64,000 nucleotides of DNA. It comes from Novipirellula aureliae (lineage in GTDB: Bacteria; Planctomycetota; Planctomycetia; Pirellulales; Pirellulaceae). Below, one piece after another: positions 1 to 9,336 of the stretch. Position numbers and translations under genes: made by a program. The notes under the pieces were generated by a model, which worked only from the letters and a program-made list of their open reading frames with translations, made no database searches and was not told the DNA's origin. Where the stretch lies: assembly GCF_007860185.1 (NCBI RefSeq), contig NZ_SJPY01000008.1:236802-300801 (forward strand), written 5' to 3'. Position 1 is the first letter of the stretch. The number at the start of each line of letters is the position of its first letter.

Positions 1-640
1 TGGATCTTGTTAAAGATCCTTCCGTATGGGGATCTTTAACAAGATCCACTACCTTAAAGTCAAAATAAGGTGATACCCGCGGCTAGCGCCGTCGGCTCAC
101 ATCAAAAATTCCTTAAGTACACGCCTACGGAAACGAGTGCTTCAGCAATATTAAAACGTGGTGAGGTAGGCATCCTGCCTGCCAATCCGTAATCGTCGCA
201 AATCGCAGGCTGGAAGCCTACGCCACCAATAGAACGACCCACAATTTAAAGCCGCCGAAGCACTCGTGCGACCTTAATTCGTAGTGGATCTTGTTAAAGA
301 TCCTTCCGTATGTGGATCTTTAACAAGATCCACTACCTTAAAGTCAAAATAAGGTGACACGCGCGGCTAGCGCCGTCGGCTCACATCAAAAATTCCTTAA
401 GTACACGCCTACGGAAACGAGTGCTTCAGCAATATTAAAACGTGGTGAGGTAGGCATCCTGCCTGCCAATCCGTAATCGTCGCAAATCGCAGGCTGGAAG
501 CCTACGCCACGAATAGAACGACCCCCAATTAAAAGCCGCCGAAGCACTCGTGCGACCTTAATTCGTAGTGGATCTTGTTAAAGATCCTTCCGTATGGGGA
601 TCTTTAACAAGATCCACTACCTTAAAGTCAAAATAAGGTG
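1..640. repeat. Tandem array of a 284-bp unit (about 2.25 copies)
   Basis: The unit starting with TGGATCTTGTTAAAGATCC recurs at 1, 285 and 569, an exact 284-bp period with few substitutions; the third copy stops near 640, where the GH97 gene ends. Each unit opens with facing copies of GGATCTTGTTAAAGATCC, which is itself a 7-bp-stem hairpin. It also contains a second hairpin built on AGGTAGGCATCCTGCCTGCC and GCAGGCTGGAAGCCTACG. No coding frame is supported. The same hairpin recurs at 2606-2784 and 63921-63990. Confidence 0.9.
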
Positions 641-645
641 CAGGC

Positions 646-2496
646 CTAATCAGATGAAGCTGGGGAAATCCACATCGCATGTCCGCTTCCGGAACTCATG
701 GTTGCCGTTAGGGAGTCACCCGACGTGACATCTCGCGATTCAATGATGACGTTCTTCTTGCTTTTTGGATCCTCGGCATAGATCTTTGCCGTGAACGTTC
801 CTTGGCCGAGGAAATGCAGCGGGATGTCAAGGCTGCGAGCTTCATTGACAATCGTTCCTACAAACCAACTGTCTCCTTTCCTTCGGGCGACCGTCATGTA
901 GCTTCCAATGGATCCATCGATCACTTTTGAGTCATCCCAGGTCGTTGGCATCTCTTTCCAAAACTCCAGCTCGGGGAAGGACTTTCCGGCATATTGATCG
1001 ACTTGGTCGTACCAATGCAGATATTGCAGCGGGCTATAGAATATGACACCCAACGCCAACTGGAACGAGCGACTGACGACCCGACCATTTAGGTAGCAGG
1101 GTGTGTAATCGCCTGCTCCCCCGATCATCCTGGCGAACGACGTTGTCAGAACATTCTGCGGCGGGTTCCCTTTGTCGGCCCGTTCCTCGTTGCCTAGAAT
1201 TCCCTCGACCGTCAGCAGATGAGGGTACGTTCTTTCAATCCCGGTGAGGCGGAAGTTGTCGTGGATGTCAACGACGAGCTGATATTCAGCCGCTTTCTTA
1301 ATGGCTGAAAACAGGAATTCCATGTCCGCTTGGCTTTGCCAATCGACAAACCCCATCTTGACGCCCCGGATGCCCCATTTTTGGTAGGTGCGAAACGTTT
1401 TGTCGAGATCATATCGGGACATGGCAATCTTGTTGATATAGCAAATCAGACCAATGTCATGGTCATCCGCGTAGCGAATCACCTCCTTCATGTCGATGTC
1501 GTCGATGACGGTCAGTGGGTCGGATTTTGCATCCCGTTCAGGCCCATACCAGCCGGCGTCATAATGCACGTATTGATAGTTATTGGCAGCGGCGTAATCG
1601 ATGATCGCCTTGGCTGCACGGGTCGTGGTGTTGCTTCGCCATACCTTTCCAGGTTTGATCCAGGAGGTGTCACTCAATGCGCAGGGGGCCGAGAGATTCT
1701 GAAGTAGGTAGTGGTTTTCTACCAAGTTTCCGGGTTTATCGGCGACCATGATGACTCGCCATGGAGTCGACAATGGACTCGCACCCGAAACGGTCCCTTC
1801 TCGGAACCGTGTCACGAGGCGATTTTTGCCGGATCGATTGAGCATCATGGGTGCGTAATGCTCGAGACTTCCCGCTTCCGCAATCGCGACAAAATGCGAG
1901 TCGCACTCGACAAGTAGCGGTCGTATGGCATGGTTGCCCATCTCAGAAATTCGCACTTTAGAATACTTCGCTTGTGGGTAATCATCCCAATAGACAAAGT
2001 GATCGTCCGTAAATTGGAACTCGCTGTTTTCCGATTGGATCACGAAATCCGCTAATTCCGCCTGCTCAGGAATCGTGTAGCGAAACGCCACGCCCTCGTC
2101 GTATGCTCTAAACGTGAGATCCAGTCTACGCTGCTCTCCGCTTGCCTCTCGCAGCTCAATGACGTTTTCGTTGTATGTATCCGGATAGGATTTCTTGGAA
2201 CCAGCAACAGGAACCCAACTGCCGCTCTTAGCGTCGGCTCGTGTTGCGTCGACCACAAATTCATCGCTGAAGGGAGCGTCTGCGATGCGCAACGCCAGAC
2301 GTGAACGATCGAGAATGACCGTGTCCTGATAAGAGACGCTGTAGTGCGGAATCCCTTCCAACAGGGAGAAACGAATCGAGTGGTTTCGTGAGGGTGAAGT
2401 AACGGTGAACTCCACCGCGGACACGGTCTTGGTTGCTAGGCTCCAGGACAATAGGCATAGCATCAGATAGGCAAGCGGATTCGCGTTCAAGTTCAT
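646..2496 (-). CDS. Glycoside hydrolase family 97 protein (alpha-glucosidase/alpha-galactosidase type)
   Basis: The 616-residue protein has an N-terminal signal peptide (about residues 1-27, ending VSA), so it is probably exported. The N-terminal GH97 beta-sandwich follows, then the catalytic barrel. Barrel motifs include HYDAGWYGPE, GVKMGFVDWQSQ and ERTYPHLLTVEGILGNE, and a C-terminal beta domain ends the protein. Length fits the family (600-700 residues). The Asp in GVKMGFVD sits where retaining GH97 enzymes carry their nucleophile, so a retaining mechanism is likely, but the substrate cannot be read from sequence. It stands alone, with repeat arrays on both sides, and its stop is only a few bases from the left array. 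Confidence 0.88.
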   Translation of the reverse strand: MNLNANPLAYLMLCLLSWSLATKTVSAVEFTVTSPSRNHSIRFSLLEGIPHYSVSYQDTVILDRSRLALRIADAPFSDEFVVDATRADAKSGSWVPVAGSKKSYPDTYNENVIELREASGEQRRLDLTFRAYDEGVAFRYTIPEQAELADFVIQSENSEFQFTDDHFVYWDDYPQAKYSKVRISEMGNHAIRPLLVECDSHFVAIAEAGSLEHYAPMMLNRSGKNRLVTRFREGTVSGASPLSTPWRVIMVADKPGNLVENHYLLQNLSAPCALSDTSWIKPGKVWRSNTTTRAAKAIIDYAAANNYQYVHYDAGWYGPERDAKSDPLTVIDDIDMKEVIRYADDHDIGLICYINKIAMSRYDLDKTFRTYQKWGIRGVKMGFVDWQSQADMEFLFSAIKKAAEYQLVVDIHDNFRLTGIERTYPHLLTVEGILGNEERADKGNPPQNVLTTSFARMIGGAGDYTPCYLNGRVVSRSFQLALGVIFYSPLQYLHWYDQVDQYAGKSFPELEFWKEMPTTWDDSKVIDGSIGSYMTVARRKGDSWFVGTIVNEARSLDIPLHFLGQGTFTAKIYAEDPKSKKNVIIESRDVTSGDSLTATMSSGSGHAMWISPASSD

Positions 2497-2605
2497 TGGT
2501 TGGGTGCTCTCTTCAAATTGTCAAGAATGTGTTTCGTGATGATATTCGTTTACGCTAGCAGCGAATGGGATTGGATGCCATCCGACAACCGGTCACAAGG
2601 GTGTT

Positions 2606-2784
2606 GTCGTGGATCTTGTTAAAGATCCCATGCTTTCAATGGTGTTGTAGTGGATCTTGTTAAAGATCCCATGCTTTCAAGGGTGTTGTAGTGGAGCTTG
2701 TTAAAGATCCCATGCTCTCAAGGGTGTTGTAGTGGATCTTGTTAAAGATCCCATGCTCTAAGGATCTTTAACAAGATCCACTAC
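2606..2784. repeat. Tandem array of a 41-bp hairpin unit (4 copies plus inverted half)
   Basis: Units start at 2606, 2647, 2688 and 2729. Each is GTAGTGGATCTTGTTAAAGA followed by TCCCATGCTYTCAAGGGTGTT, with a few substitutions (copy 3 has GGAGCTT). The array ends in an inverted half-unit finishing in CCACTAC at 2784. The hairpin core is the same as in the 1-640 array. The 392-bp gap between the GH97 and AMMECR1-Memo genes (2497-2888) holds nothing else recognisable. Confidence 0.9.
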
Positions 2785-2888
2785 GAGGTTTGGTGGTCGT
2801 GGCAGGTTTTCGAGCTCGACCCCAGACGGTGGACCACGCTCTGGCGAACGCGGCTGCGTTTGCCGTGTGCATCATTGTTCAAAATGCT

Positions 2889-4889
2889 CTAGAACCGTAC
2901 GCCGGCGTAGCCGACCACGCGTGATCGATCTCCCGAAACGTCGGCGGACGTGCCGTAGGCGATCTGTTGATAGTCGACTTGCTTGCCAAGCTCCTTCAGC
3001 GTCAGTAGCACCAGGGCCGCGGGAATCTGGCCACACATGCTGATATCCTCCTCGGCGCAGATCGATAACAATCCCGCTGGGTCGTTCGCTCGAAGCATAT
3101 CCAAGGCAAGTTTGTCTCGGCGTCTGGTTTCGTCTTCCTCTGCAAAATGATTCATGTCGCTACTGATCACCAAAAGGGGTGGCTTTTCCAGTCCACGCAA
3201 CCAATTGGCTAGCGCCCTTGCCGCCTCCGCCAGTTCATCAATGCTGCCGCCCTGCATGGCGACGGAAACCACTTTGGTTTTGGCATTCAATCGATAGAGA
3301 ATCGGGAACTGAACTTCGCTGCCATGCTCTCGACGGTGGGCGGCAGCATCCAATTGCATGCCTGGCACGGCATTGGCCAACTGTTGTGCCAATACAGCAT
3401 CCCCTGGCAAACCAGCCGTTGGCGAAATTTGAAAAAAGTCATGTGGCGCAACGGCCCAATCAACTCCATCACGAGTGTGCTTGGGGCCAATGATCAAGAC
3501 GGTTTCGGGCAACTCAATACGACGCCAAACATCGGCCGCGATCCGACCTGAAAAACGAAGCCCTGCATGTGGAACCATGGCTGCCGCGACCGTCTGCTTT
3601 TCGATCTCTGGCAAGCCCTTGAAACACTCATCAACGATCTGCTCCCGCTCCACGTCCTTGGCGGGGTAAAAGGTTCCCGCGACGGCTGGCGGTCGCGTGG
3701 TGATTTGCGATTGTGCTTGAGGACCAATCGACACGGTCAGTTCCCCGACTGACGCATCACATACGACGGAATAGACCTCGGTATTACCCGAGCGGAATGG
3801 CTGCTGCCGGAGTGCCTGCTCAAGCAACTGCTGCGAGTCCGCTCGGCGATCATACGCCAGTGCAACCCGTTTTGCGTCGCGGACCACGATCGCACGGCGC
3901 TGGCAATCCATACCCCGCAAATCAGCATCTGAGTCCAGACCATGGTGAATCGCCGATGAAAGAACCGCCACTCGAACATCCCAATCGCCTGCCGGGCCAT
4001 ATCCCGCAAGTGACTTTGCGGCTGTTTGGGTGAATTCAAACAGTTTGGATTGCAGTGGCATCCCATCTCGAAAGACGAGCTGTAGCCAGCTATGGGGCAG
4101 ATTCTCGTTGTGGCATTTGATCTGTAGTACCACGCCGAGCACCTCTATATCCACCACATTCATTGCGTAATAGGATGGGGTGGCGCCCGTCTGAATTGCA
4201 TCGAGGTTGTAGCGAATCCACTGCACCAATTGACTCAGGTCAGTCTCATCAACCACGCTCGCCTCTTGTTGATCCAAGGCCGTATCGACAGCAAGGGGAC
4301 CTCCAAAATCGATTCCATCAAAGAGTTCCACCGTAGCCTGATCGCTCCGCCATGCACCCGGTGGTAGTCCCGCTTTGCGACACACCGCGTCTAGGAACTG
4401 ACGTGACGTCCAACCTCTTTCTCGAGCTACCGACGGCAATAACAAACCGGCATGATGGCCCATCCGAATTCGCAAGCCATGCTTGCCGACTTGCACAGCA
4501 TCAATCCGTTCATCACCTTTGACGCCAATCGGACGTGGTTCGCCAAGCAACGACACGGTGAGGTCCAAGTAGGGCAACTCCGCCTCGGCGATGGGAGCCA
4601 TTCGCGGGTCCTCTTTAGCGGTGCGTTGTGCGCTGTGGGCGAGCGCCTGTCCCAACGGCATCGGCTGGCCCTGCACTCCGCAACAGCCGCGTAGCGTGTC
4701 GCCGCGTTTCAATGTCACATAAACCCCTGCAACACGTCGAGACGCTAGATCACCTAACAAAGTGTCAGCGTTAACCGACGTGTTCCTGACTGCGGCGGAC
4801 ACCAATTGGCTAGCCACCTGGTGAATCATATTCCGGGCTTGTTGGTCAAAACCATCGTCGCTTGTCTGGTCACTCGTAGCAGTCGACAT
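2889..4889 (-). CDS. AMMECR1-Memo fusion protein (AmmeMemoRadiSam system proteins A+B)
   Basis: The protein has about 666 residues from the chosen start, an ATG at 4887-4889 with AAGGAG six bases upstream; an upstream start at 4964 lacks this. The N-terminal AMMECR1 domain shows LRGCCGVQG, the family's LRGCIG-type motif. A middle segment of about 200 residues is unassigned. The C-terminal Memo domain starts PPAVAGTFYPA and carries MVPHAGLRFSG, ISSDMNHF and the AYGTSADVSGD tail; its His residues correspond to the Memo metal-site positions. In many prokaryotes A, B and a radical SAM enzyme are encoded together; here A and B are fused. The start overlaps the radical SAM gene by 64 nt, implying translational coupling. 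The biochemical role of the system is not settled. Confidence 0.88.
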   Translation of the reverse strand: MSTATSDQTSDDGFDQQARNMIHQVASQLVSAAVRNTSVNADTLLGDLASRRVAGVYVTLKRGDTLRGCCGVQGQPMPLGQALAHSAQRTAKEDPRMAPIAEAELPYLDLTVSLLGEPRPIGVKGDERIDAVQVGKHGLRIRMGHHAGLLLPSVARERGWTSRQFLDAVCRKAGLPPGAWRSDQATVELFDGIDFGGPLAVDTALDQQEASVVDETDLSQLVQWIRYNLDAIQTGATPSYYAMNVVDIEVLGVVLQIKCHNENLPHSWLQLVFRDGMPLQSKLFEFTQTAAKSLAGYGPAGDWDVRVAVLSSAIHHGLDSDADLRGMDCQRRAIVVRDAKRVALAYDRRADSQQLLEQALRQQPFRSGNTEVYSVVCDASVGELTVSIGPQAQSQITTRPPAVAGTFYPAKDVEREQIVDECFKGLPEIEKQTVAAAMVPHAGLRFSGRIAADVWRRIELPETVLIIGPKHTRDGVDWAVAPHDFFQISPTAGLPGDAVLAQQLANAVPGMQLDAAAHRREHGSEVQFPILYRLNAKTKVVSVAMQGGSIDELAEAARALANWLRGLEKPPLLVISSDMNHFAEEDETRRRDKLALDMLRANDPAGLLSICAEEDISMCGQIPAALVLLTLKELGKQVDYQQIAYGTSADVSGDRSRVVGYAGVRF

Positions 4890-6040
4890 CGGAGTCTCCT
4901 TGATGGTGGCAACGGGGTTCTTTGAGGGGCAGAAATCCGAATTGGTTGGCGGCGTCGTCCCCAATTCCCTGGCTCGGATTCAAACACGCCGGCAATCACA
5001 TGCTGACAATATCCACATCGATTCTCATTCATTTCGTACCGATCCAGCTGATGCCAATCTCGCTCGATCAGTAACTTGCCACAGTTTGGGCAGAACGTAC
5101 TTTGCCGGCGGAGGTCATGGATATTGCCGACGTAGACGTAGCGTAAACCGGCTTTGCGGGCCAGGTCGTAAGCCTCGATCAAGCTCTCGTGAGATGTGCG
5201 AGGCCGGTCGGTCATACGAAAATCGGGATGGAATGCCGTGAAGTGTACTGGGACGTCCGACCCAACGGTTTCTAAAATCCAATCACACATTTGCTGCAGT
5301 TCCGTGTGATGATCGTTGGAATCGGGGATCACAAGGTTGGTCAATTCGACCCACACATCGGTCTCGTTACAGACGTAGCGAATCGTATCCAACACAGGCT
5401 GTAGGTGCGATCCTGTGACGCGATGGTAGAATTCTTCGTTAAAGGATTTCAGATCGATATTGGCCGCATCCATGGCATCGAAGAACTCTTCGCGAGCCTG
5501 TGGGCTGATGTATCCCGCCGTTACCGCTACGGATTGGATGCCAACCGCCCGACATGCTGCTGCGGTATCGATCGCGTACTCAGCCCAGATGACGGGATCG
5601 TTGTAGGTATAGGCAACGCTACGACATCCCCACTGCATGGCAGCCTGGGCGATCGCCTCGGGCGTGGCCGGATCACTGAGCCTGGCAACTTCACGACTCT
5701 TGGAAATGTCCCAGTTCTGACAGAACTTACAGCCCAGGTTACAACCAGCCGTTCCAAAACTAAGCACCGCCGTGCCAGGCAGAAAATGATTCAGCGGTTT
5801 CTTCTCGATCGGGTCGATACAAAAACCAGTGCTGCGCCCATACGTGTCGAGGACCATTCGGCCATCATGGTTGGTGCGGACGAAACAGAATCCACGGTCT
5901 CCTGGTTTCAACCGACAGGCCCGCGGACATAGCTCGCAAAGAATGCGACCGTCGTCTTGCGGGGTCCACCACCGTCCTAAGGCTTCGCCAGCAGGATTGA
6001 ACTCAGTGGTGGGCAAATTGGTGGACAAGTTGGCGGACAT
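4826..6040 (-). CDS. amrS: AmmeMemoRadiSam system radical SAM enzyme
   Basis: The 404-residue protein contains the CX3CX2C [4Fe-4S]/SAM motif in GCNLGCKFCQNW (about residue 105). An N-terminal Cys cluster, CELCPRACRLKPG, and a C-terminal zinc-ribbon-like CPNCGK...CGYC typify this family. The conserved family end (GNWGRRRQPIRI) is followed by about 35 extra residues that overlap the start of the downstream AMMECR1-Memo gene. That tail is probably the by-product of the overlap and not a domain. Upstream (6041-7042) there is a non-coding kilobase, so this is likely the first gene of a two-gene operon. Confidence 0.9.
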   Translation of the reverse strand: MSANLSTNLPTTEFNPAGEALGRWWTPQDDGRILCELCPRACRLKPGDRGFCFVRTNHDGRMVLDTYGRSTGFCIDPIEKKPLNHFLPGTAVLSFGTAGCNLGCKFCQNWDISKSREVARLSDPATPEAIAQAAMQWGCRSVAYTYNDPVIWAEYAIDTAAACRAVGIQSVAVTAGYISPQAREEFFDAMDAANIDLKSFNEEFYHRVTGSHLQPVLDTIRYVCNETDVWVELTNLVIPDSNDHHTELQQMCDWILETVGSDVPVHFTAFHPDFRMTDRPRTSHESLIEAYDLARKAGLRYVYVGNIHDLRRQSTFCPNCGKLLIERDWHQLDRYEMNENRCGYCQHVIAGVFESEPGNWGRRRQPIRISAPQRTPLPPSRRLRCRLLRVTRQATMVLTNKPGI

Positions 6041-6541
6041 GGCGGTGACCAGACTTGTAGTTGAAACAGGAAATATCCTCTCTCTCTATTTTAGCATCAT
6101 CGACGGCCTCCGTGGATGCCGGCTACAAATGTTATTGCTGCGTTCTTTGCGTTGGTCGTAAGCTCGGAGGCGTGCCCCACGTTTCGGCAGCAAGACCGAT
6201 CACCAATGCGCTGCCAAAGCACGAGCCCGACTCATTCGCAGAGTGTTTCTCCAAGGATTCACACAAGCGCTTTCGCTCTAACGAACTACTCAAGTGACGG
6301 CGAATCTCATGAATCATCCAGGCTAGTGCTTTGTCAATCTTTCATTTTCGGGTAGTGGACGAGGTAACGAGTCCTTTTGCATGGACGCGTCGCCCCGTTC
6401 ACTACCAAAAGTAACTGAATCGACTCACGTTGATCGCTACGCCGATGCGGACTTGCGTTGGATCGCTCATCGGCGCGCCATGCCGCTTCCGCGCTGGTTG
6501 TACGATCGCTTGCTCCACACAAAGCATTGTTTTCGTAGCTG

Positions 6542-6661
6542 GCGGCCTGCTGATTTAATCGTTTAACGCTTAGCCGAAGGCGTCAGCTTTTCCATAAGCG
6601 GTCGCCTATGGCTTGGCGTTAAACAATAAGTCGAGTCAAACCGACTAAATCAGCAGGCCGC
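6542..6661. repeat. Palindromic miniature element, solo copy
   Basis: A perfect 16-bp inverted repeat (GCGGCCTGCTGATTTA at 6542-6557 and its complement at 6646-6661) encloses a second inverted pair, GTTTAACGC/GCGTTAAAC. It is the same family as the three-unit array at 32830-33225 and the partial copy near 61400. The surrounding gap, 6041-7042, contains no convincing gene; short open frames there overlap this palindrome. A fragment at about 6309-6325 (GAATCATCCAGGCTAG) resembles the end of the larger element at 33300-33319. Confidence 0.85.
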
Positions 6662-7042
6662 TGGCGCGGAGCGACCTTCATCTGTCATTTTTCCAATCAA
6701 GCGTTTTTCCGTTTCCATTCGATGACGATCAATGGAACTAGCCAAAAACGACTAGCGACGAGTTTTCTTCCCTGATCGAATGACTCGTCGGCATCGCCAT
6801 CATTGGCGTCCTCGTTCGACTGGGCTTCGGTAGGCACCGAGGTGCACTTTACCGATTAAACCAGATCGGATGATTGGATCGGCTCGTTGGTAAGCTGGGA
6901 AGAAAATCATCGTTATGAGTACAGGCCGGAGAAAACGGACCGTGATTCCCGCCGTTTCGTGCCTGTTCAAAATGGGGGTGTGTCGATAGCTAGAATGTGA
7001 GGAGCGGTACTCGGTCAACGATTTAAACGGACGGATTCTACA

Positions 7043-8074
7043 ATGAAGTTTCGGATGCCTTTGGCAATGGTGGCGCTGACGGCGCTATCGCTCTCTTTAC
7101 CCATCCAAGCCGACGACGATTTACGGTCGCGGGCTGACAAGCATGCTCCAGCCTCCCTGATGGGTGACCATCTCCATAAGCCTGGCGAGTGGATGGTGGA
7201 ATACAAGTACATGAACATGTTCATGGACGGCAATCGCGCCGGTTCCCAAAGCCTTAGCGACGAGGATGCGCTCGGTTTTGGTGATGGCTTTTTCGCGACG
7301 CCGACGAATATGACGATGGAAATGCACATGTTGCATGTGATGTATGGCTACACCGAAGACGTAACGCTTTACACGATGCTGATGTTGCCCAGCATTACGA
7401 TGGATCACCTGCGGGGGCCAACATTTCCGGCGGCGGCGCTCCGTGGGTTACCATTCACCGTGCACAACAGCGGCCTTGGGGATACGGGCATCGGAGCTCT
7501 GGTGCGTCTCTACTCGGATGAAGATGATGACCTGATCTTGAATCTCGGTGCGTCTTTACCGACAGGTGATATCTACAGAACCACGTCCATTCCGACGAAC
7601 GGTCATTCTGACCAAACGCTCCCGTATCCGATGCGACTTGGCTCGGGTACGTTCAACGCTCGCCCTGGCATTACTTGGAAACGCTACTACGAATTCGGAT
7701 CGTTCGGTGCCCAGTTCCAAACCGACCTACCGATTGGCCGGAACTACCGCGGTTACTCGGTCAGCGACGATTACAGGCTGAACGCTTGGTACAGCCAGCT
7801 TATCACCAACAACTTGTCGACCAGTATACGGATCCAGAATCTCTGGCGCAGCAATTTTGACGGCGTTGATCTTGAGACGCCTGACGCAGTGATCAGCACC
7901 AACGTCGAAGACTTTCGCGGTGGCTACTCATTGAACCTCGGACTTGGAGCTGCCGCTCTGCTGGGTGAAAATCTGCTAAACGTTGAGTTCGTTCCTACGT
8001 TGTACCAGGACCTAAACGGTGTCCAACTGGAAACCGATTGGTCGCTGGCCGCAAGTTGGTCCAAGAGCCTTTAA
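7043..8074 (+). CDS. Outer-membrane transporter-like protein with Met/His-rich N-terminal region
   Basis: The 343-residue protein has a cleavable signal peptide (MKFRMPLAM...LPIQA, about residues 1-23). A region with MGDHLHKPGEWMVEYKYMNM and TNMTMEMHMLHVMYGY follows. This 'MGDH.H..GEWM' pattern belongs to a family of outer-membrane, phenol-MetA-like beta-barrels often found beside copper or silver resistance genes. The remainder alternates polar and hydrophobic residues, as expected of a beta-barrel, and ends in Leu. Metal transport is inferred from the family pattern; no metal genes lie next to it here. A weak GGACGGA precedes the ATG. It is the last intact gene before the island. Confidence 0.65.
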   Translation: MKFRMPLAMVALTALSLSLPIQADDDLRSRADKHAPASLMGDHLHKPGEWMVEYKYMNMFMDGNRAGSQSLSDEDALGFGDGFFATPTNMTMEMHMLHVMYGYTEDVTLYTMLMLPSITMDHLRGPTFPAAALRGLPFTVHNSGLGDTGIGALVRLYSDEDDDLILNLGASLPTGDIYRTTSIPTNGHSDQTLPYPMRLGSGTFNARPGITWKRYYEFGSFGAQFQTDLPIGRNYRGYSVSDDYRLNAWYSQLITNNLSTSIRIQNLWRSNFDGVDLETPDAVISTNVEDFRGGYSLNLGLGAAALLGENLLNVEFVPTLYQDLNGVQLETDWSLAASWSKSL

Positions 8075-8174
8075 AGGGACCTCTTGCGAAGAATTCGTGA
8101 AATCATCGAAAAGGTGAATGATCTTTTCAGAGGGGATTTAACGGATAATGACAAGCTTGCGTACGTGAACAACG

Positions 8175-8413
8175 TGATCCAAGCCGATGCCGACATGGTT
8201 GCAGCACCCACCCATTGGGCTGCAACGTGCACCGATGGAGGGTGCGATTCAGGTACGCGAATCGGAAGGACGCTTCAAAAGCGATTCTATTTCGGATACT
8301 TCGACTTGTCAGGGTCGATGCGGGGAGTATGCGCCGAAGCGGGCGACACGGACAAGAACGCATCCACAAAAAGGCCCGCGTTTCTTATAGGAAAAACGAG
8401 CAAATGCGGAGCC
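8175..8413 (+). pseudogene. 3' remnant of a tyrosine integrase related to the island integrase
   Basis: The DNA parallels the 3' end of the integrase at 17328-18809. The words ATCCAAGC.GATGCCGACATG and GTTGCAGCACCCACCC match, giving QADADMVAAPT beside QANADMVAAPT in the intact gene. Similarity continues with substitutions and indels through the AAAAAGGCCCGCGTTTCTTATA segment to the 54-bp core. Everything upstream of this C-terminal tail, including the catalytic domain, is missing. It lies outside the island's left repeat, as expected if an earlier related element used the same tRNA site and was largely deleted. Confidence 0.75.
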
Positions 8414-8467
8414 ATGCGAAAAGTAGGGGTGGCAGGACTCGAACCCGCGACAAAGGGATTATGAGTC
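8414..8467. other. Left attachment site of the tRNA-targeted island (direct repeat with 18745-18798)
   Basis: These 54 bp are identical to 18745-18798. The part from 8424 is the 3' portion of the tRNA(CAU) gene from the anticodon loop to the discriminator base. Homology stops just past the anticodon loop (ATGAGTC), so the tRNA here is only a 3' fragment. Crossover within an anticodon-loop core is typical of tRNA-targeting tyrosine integrases. Confidence 0.88.
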
Positions 8468-8664
8468 ACACAGAAACCATCGAAAACACCGGGAAAAACG
8501 ACACTTCCGAGGGTGTTGTATCTCTGGTGTATCCCAGAAACAAAGATGAAGTTGAATTACTAGTTTTGTTTCAGTCAATGCATGGGGCCGCACGTGATGA
8601 AGTATTGGCACTCGCAAGGCGGCTAGAATCACGCATAGCTTCCGAAGAGCAAACAAACGCATGA
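8461..8664 (+). CDS. Small ORF at the island left end, in frame with the attachment core
   Basis: The 67-residue product starts at the ATG inside the attachment core (MSHTETIENTGKND) and is rich in charged residues. It shows a plausible helical segment, DEVLALARRLESRIASEEQ. I do not recognise a family. The open frame also continues upstream through the core and the integrase remnant. Because the core is shared, this frame is continuous with the island integrase when the island ends are joined (see findings). There is no clear ribosome-binding site, so independent expression is uncertain. Confidence 0.4.
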   Translation: MSHTETIENTGKNDTSEGVVSLVYPRNKDEVELLVLFQSMHGAARDEVLALARRLESRIASEEQTNA

Positions 8665-8667
8665 TTT

Positions 8668-9255
8668 GCCGTTCTCGATCGCGAGGCCGTCAAACGCGAG
8701 TGTGGGGCGTTGTCGATTGTTCACAGGTCAAGTTCGGTTCATTGATCACGAAGACGCTGCCAATGGCAAAGGGAGTGCAGGCAATCGGATGTGTTCAATT
8801 GGAAACAGCGAACTAGATCCGCTCGTCGGTACTTGCATGACTAACTGTCTTGCTCGTTCTGCAACTGACGAAGAAAAACTTTTCGTCACATTTCATAACT
8901 CACTGAGCCAGTGCGGTGGACAGCTCATTGCACCATTGTCGCCAGCTCAGTGCATTATCGATTTTGGTCTTGCTGCAATGCCGCCACCTCGCTAACTCAT
9001 CATGGCCCTGGTGTCTGTTTTCGATCCTGGTGCAGCATGACTGCGGGCCGATGACAACCTAGGACCTGCGAGCACAAAAGGTGACAGGGGGAGAGGCACA
9101 GCGACCGCGCGACCGTGGCAACATGAATGGCCTTCCGTCGTACACTTGAAAGAAGCGATGGAACCAAAACGTCATTCTGGTTTTTTGACCCGCGACCCCA
9201 GGTCAGCCTCAAGACGGTACCTAGTTATTTAGCAATCGTACCGTTTGCAATCTTC
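8668..9255. other. Island segment without a supported gene
   Basis: About 590 bp between the small ORF and the first attC-like site. A plus-strand frame (8666-8995) and a minus-strand frame (9000-9212, TTG start) are open. Neither has a recognisable motif or a good ribosome-binding site. It could hold a degraded last cassette of the array, but I cannot support a gene. Confidence 0.5.
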
Positions 9256-9260
9256 TCACA

Positions 9261-9336
9261 GATGACGCTATGTGCATCGGCTCGCTTGCCGCTAGGGCGC
9301 TTGACAAGCAAGCGTAAAGCGAATTCATGGTTCCGC
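9261..9336 (-). other. attC-like recombination site 1 (after cassette gene 9325-9873)
   Basis: On the minus strand it begins GGAACCATGAATTC at the 3' end of the gene. It has inner arms CGCTTGC and GCAAGCG and outer arms GCT/AGC, and ends CCGATGCACATAGCGTCA. The closing segment resembles that of site 4 (CTGATGCGTAGCGTTC). The right core is degenerate, making this the weakest of the eight sites. Confidence 0.5.

Noticed and set aside
2606-2784. CRISPR array
   Set aside because: This and the other tandem arrays have uniform units without variable spacers and no cas genes nearby.
8084-8464. Open frame ending GVAGLEPATKG, and a matching one at 18484-18795
   Set aside because: The shared ending is the antisense of the tRNA(CAU) 3' half, a well-known spurious translation; the real frame here is the integrase tail.
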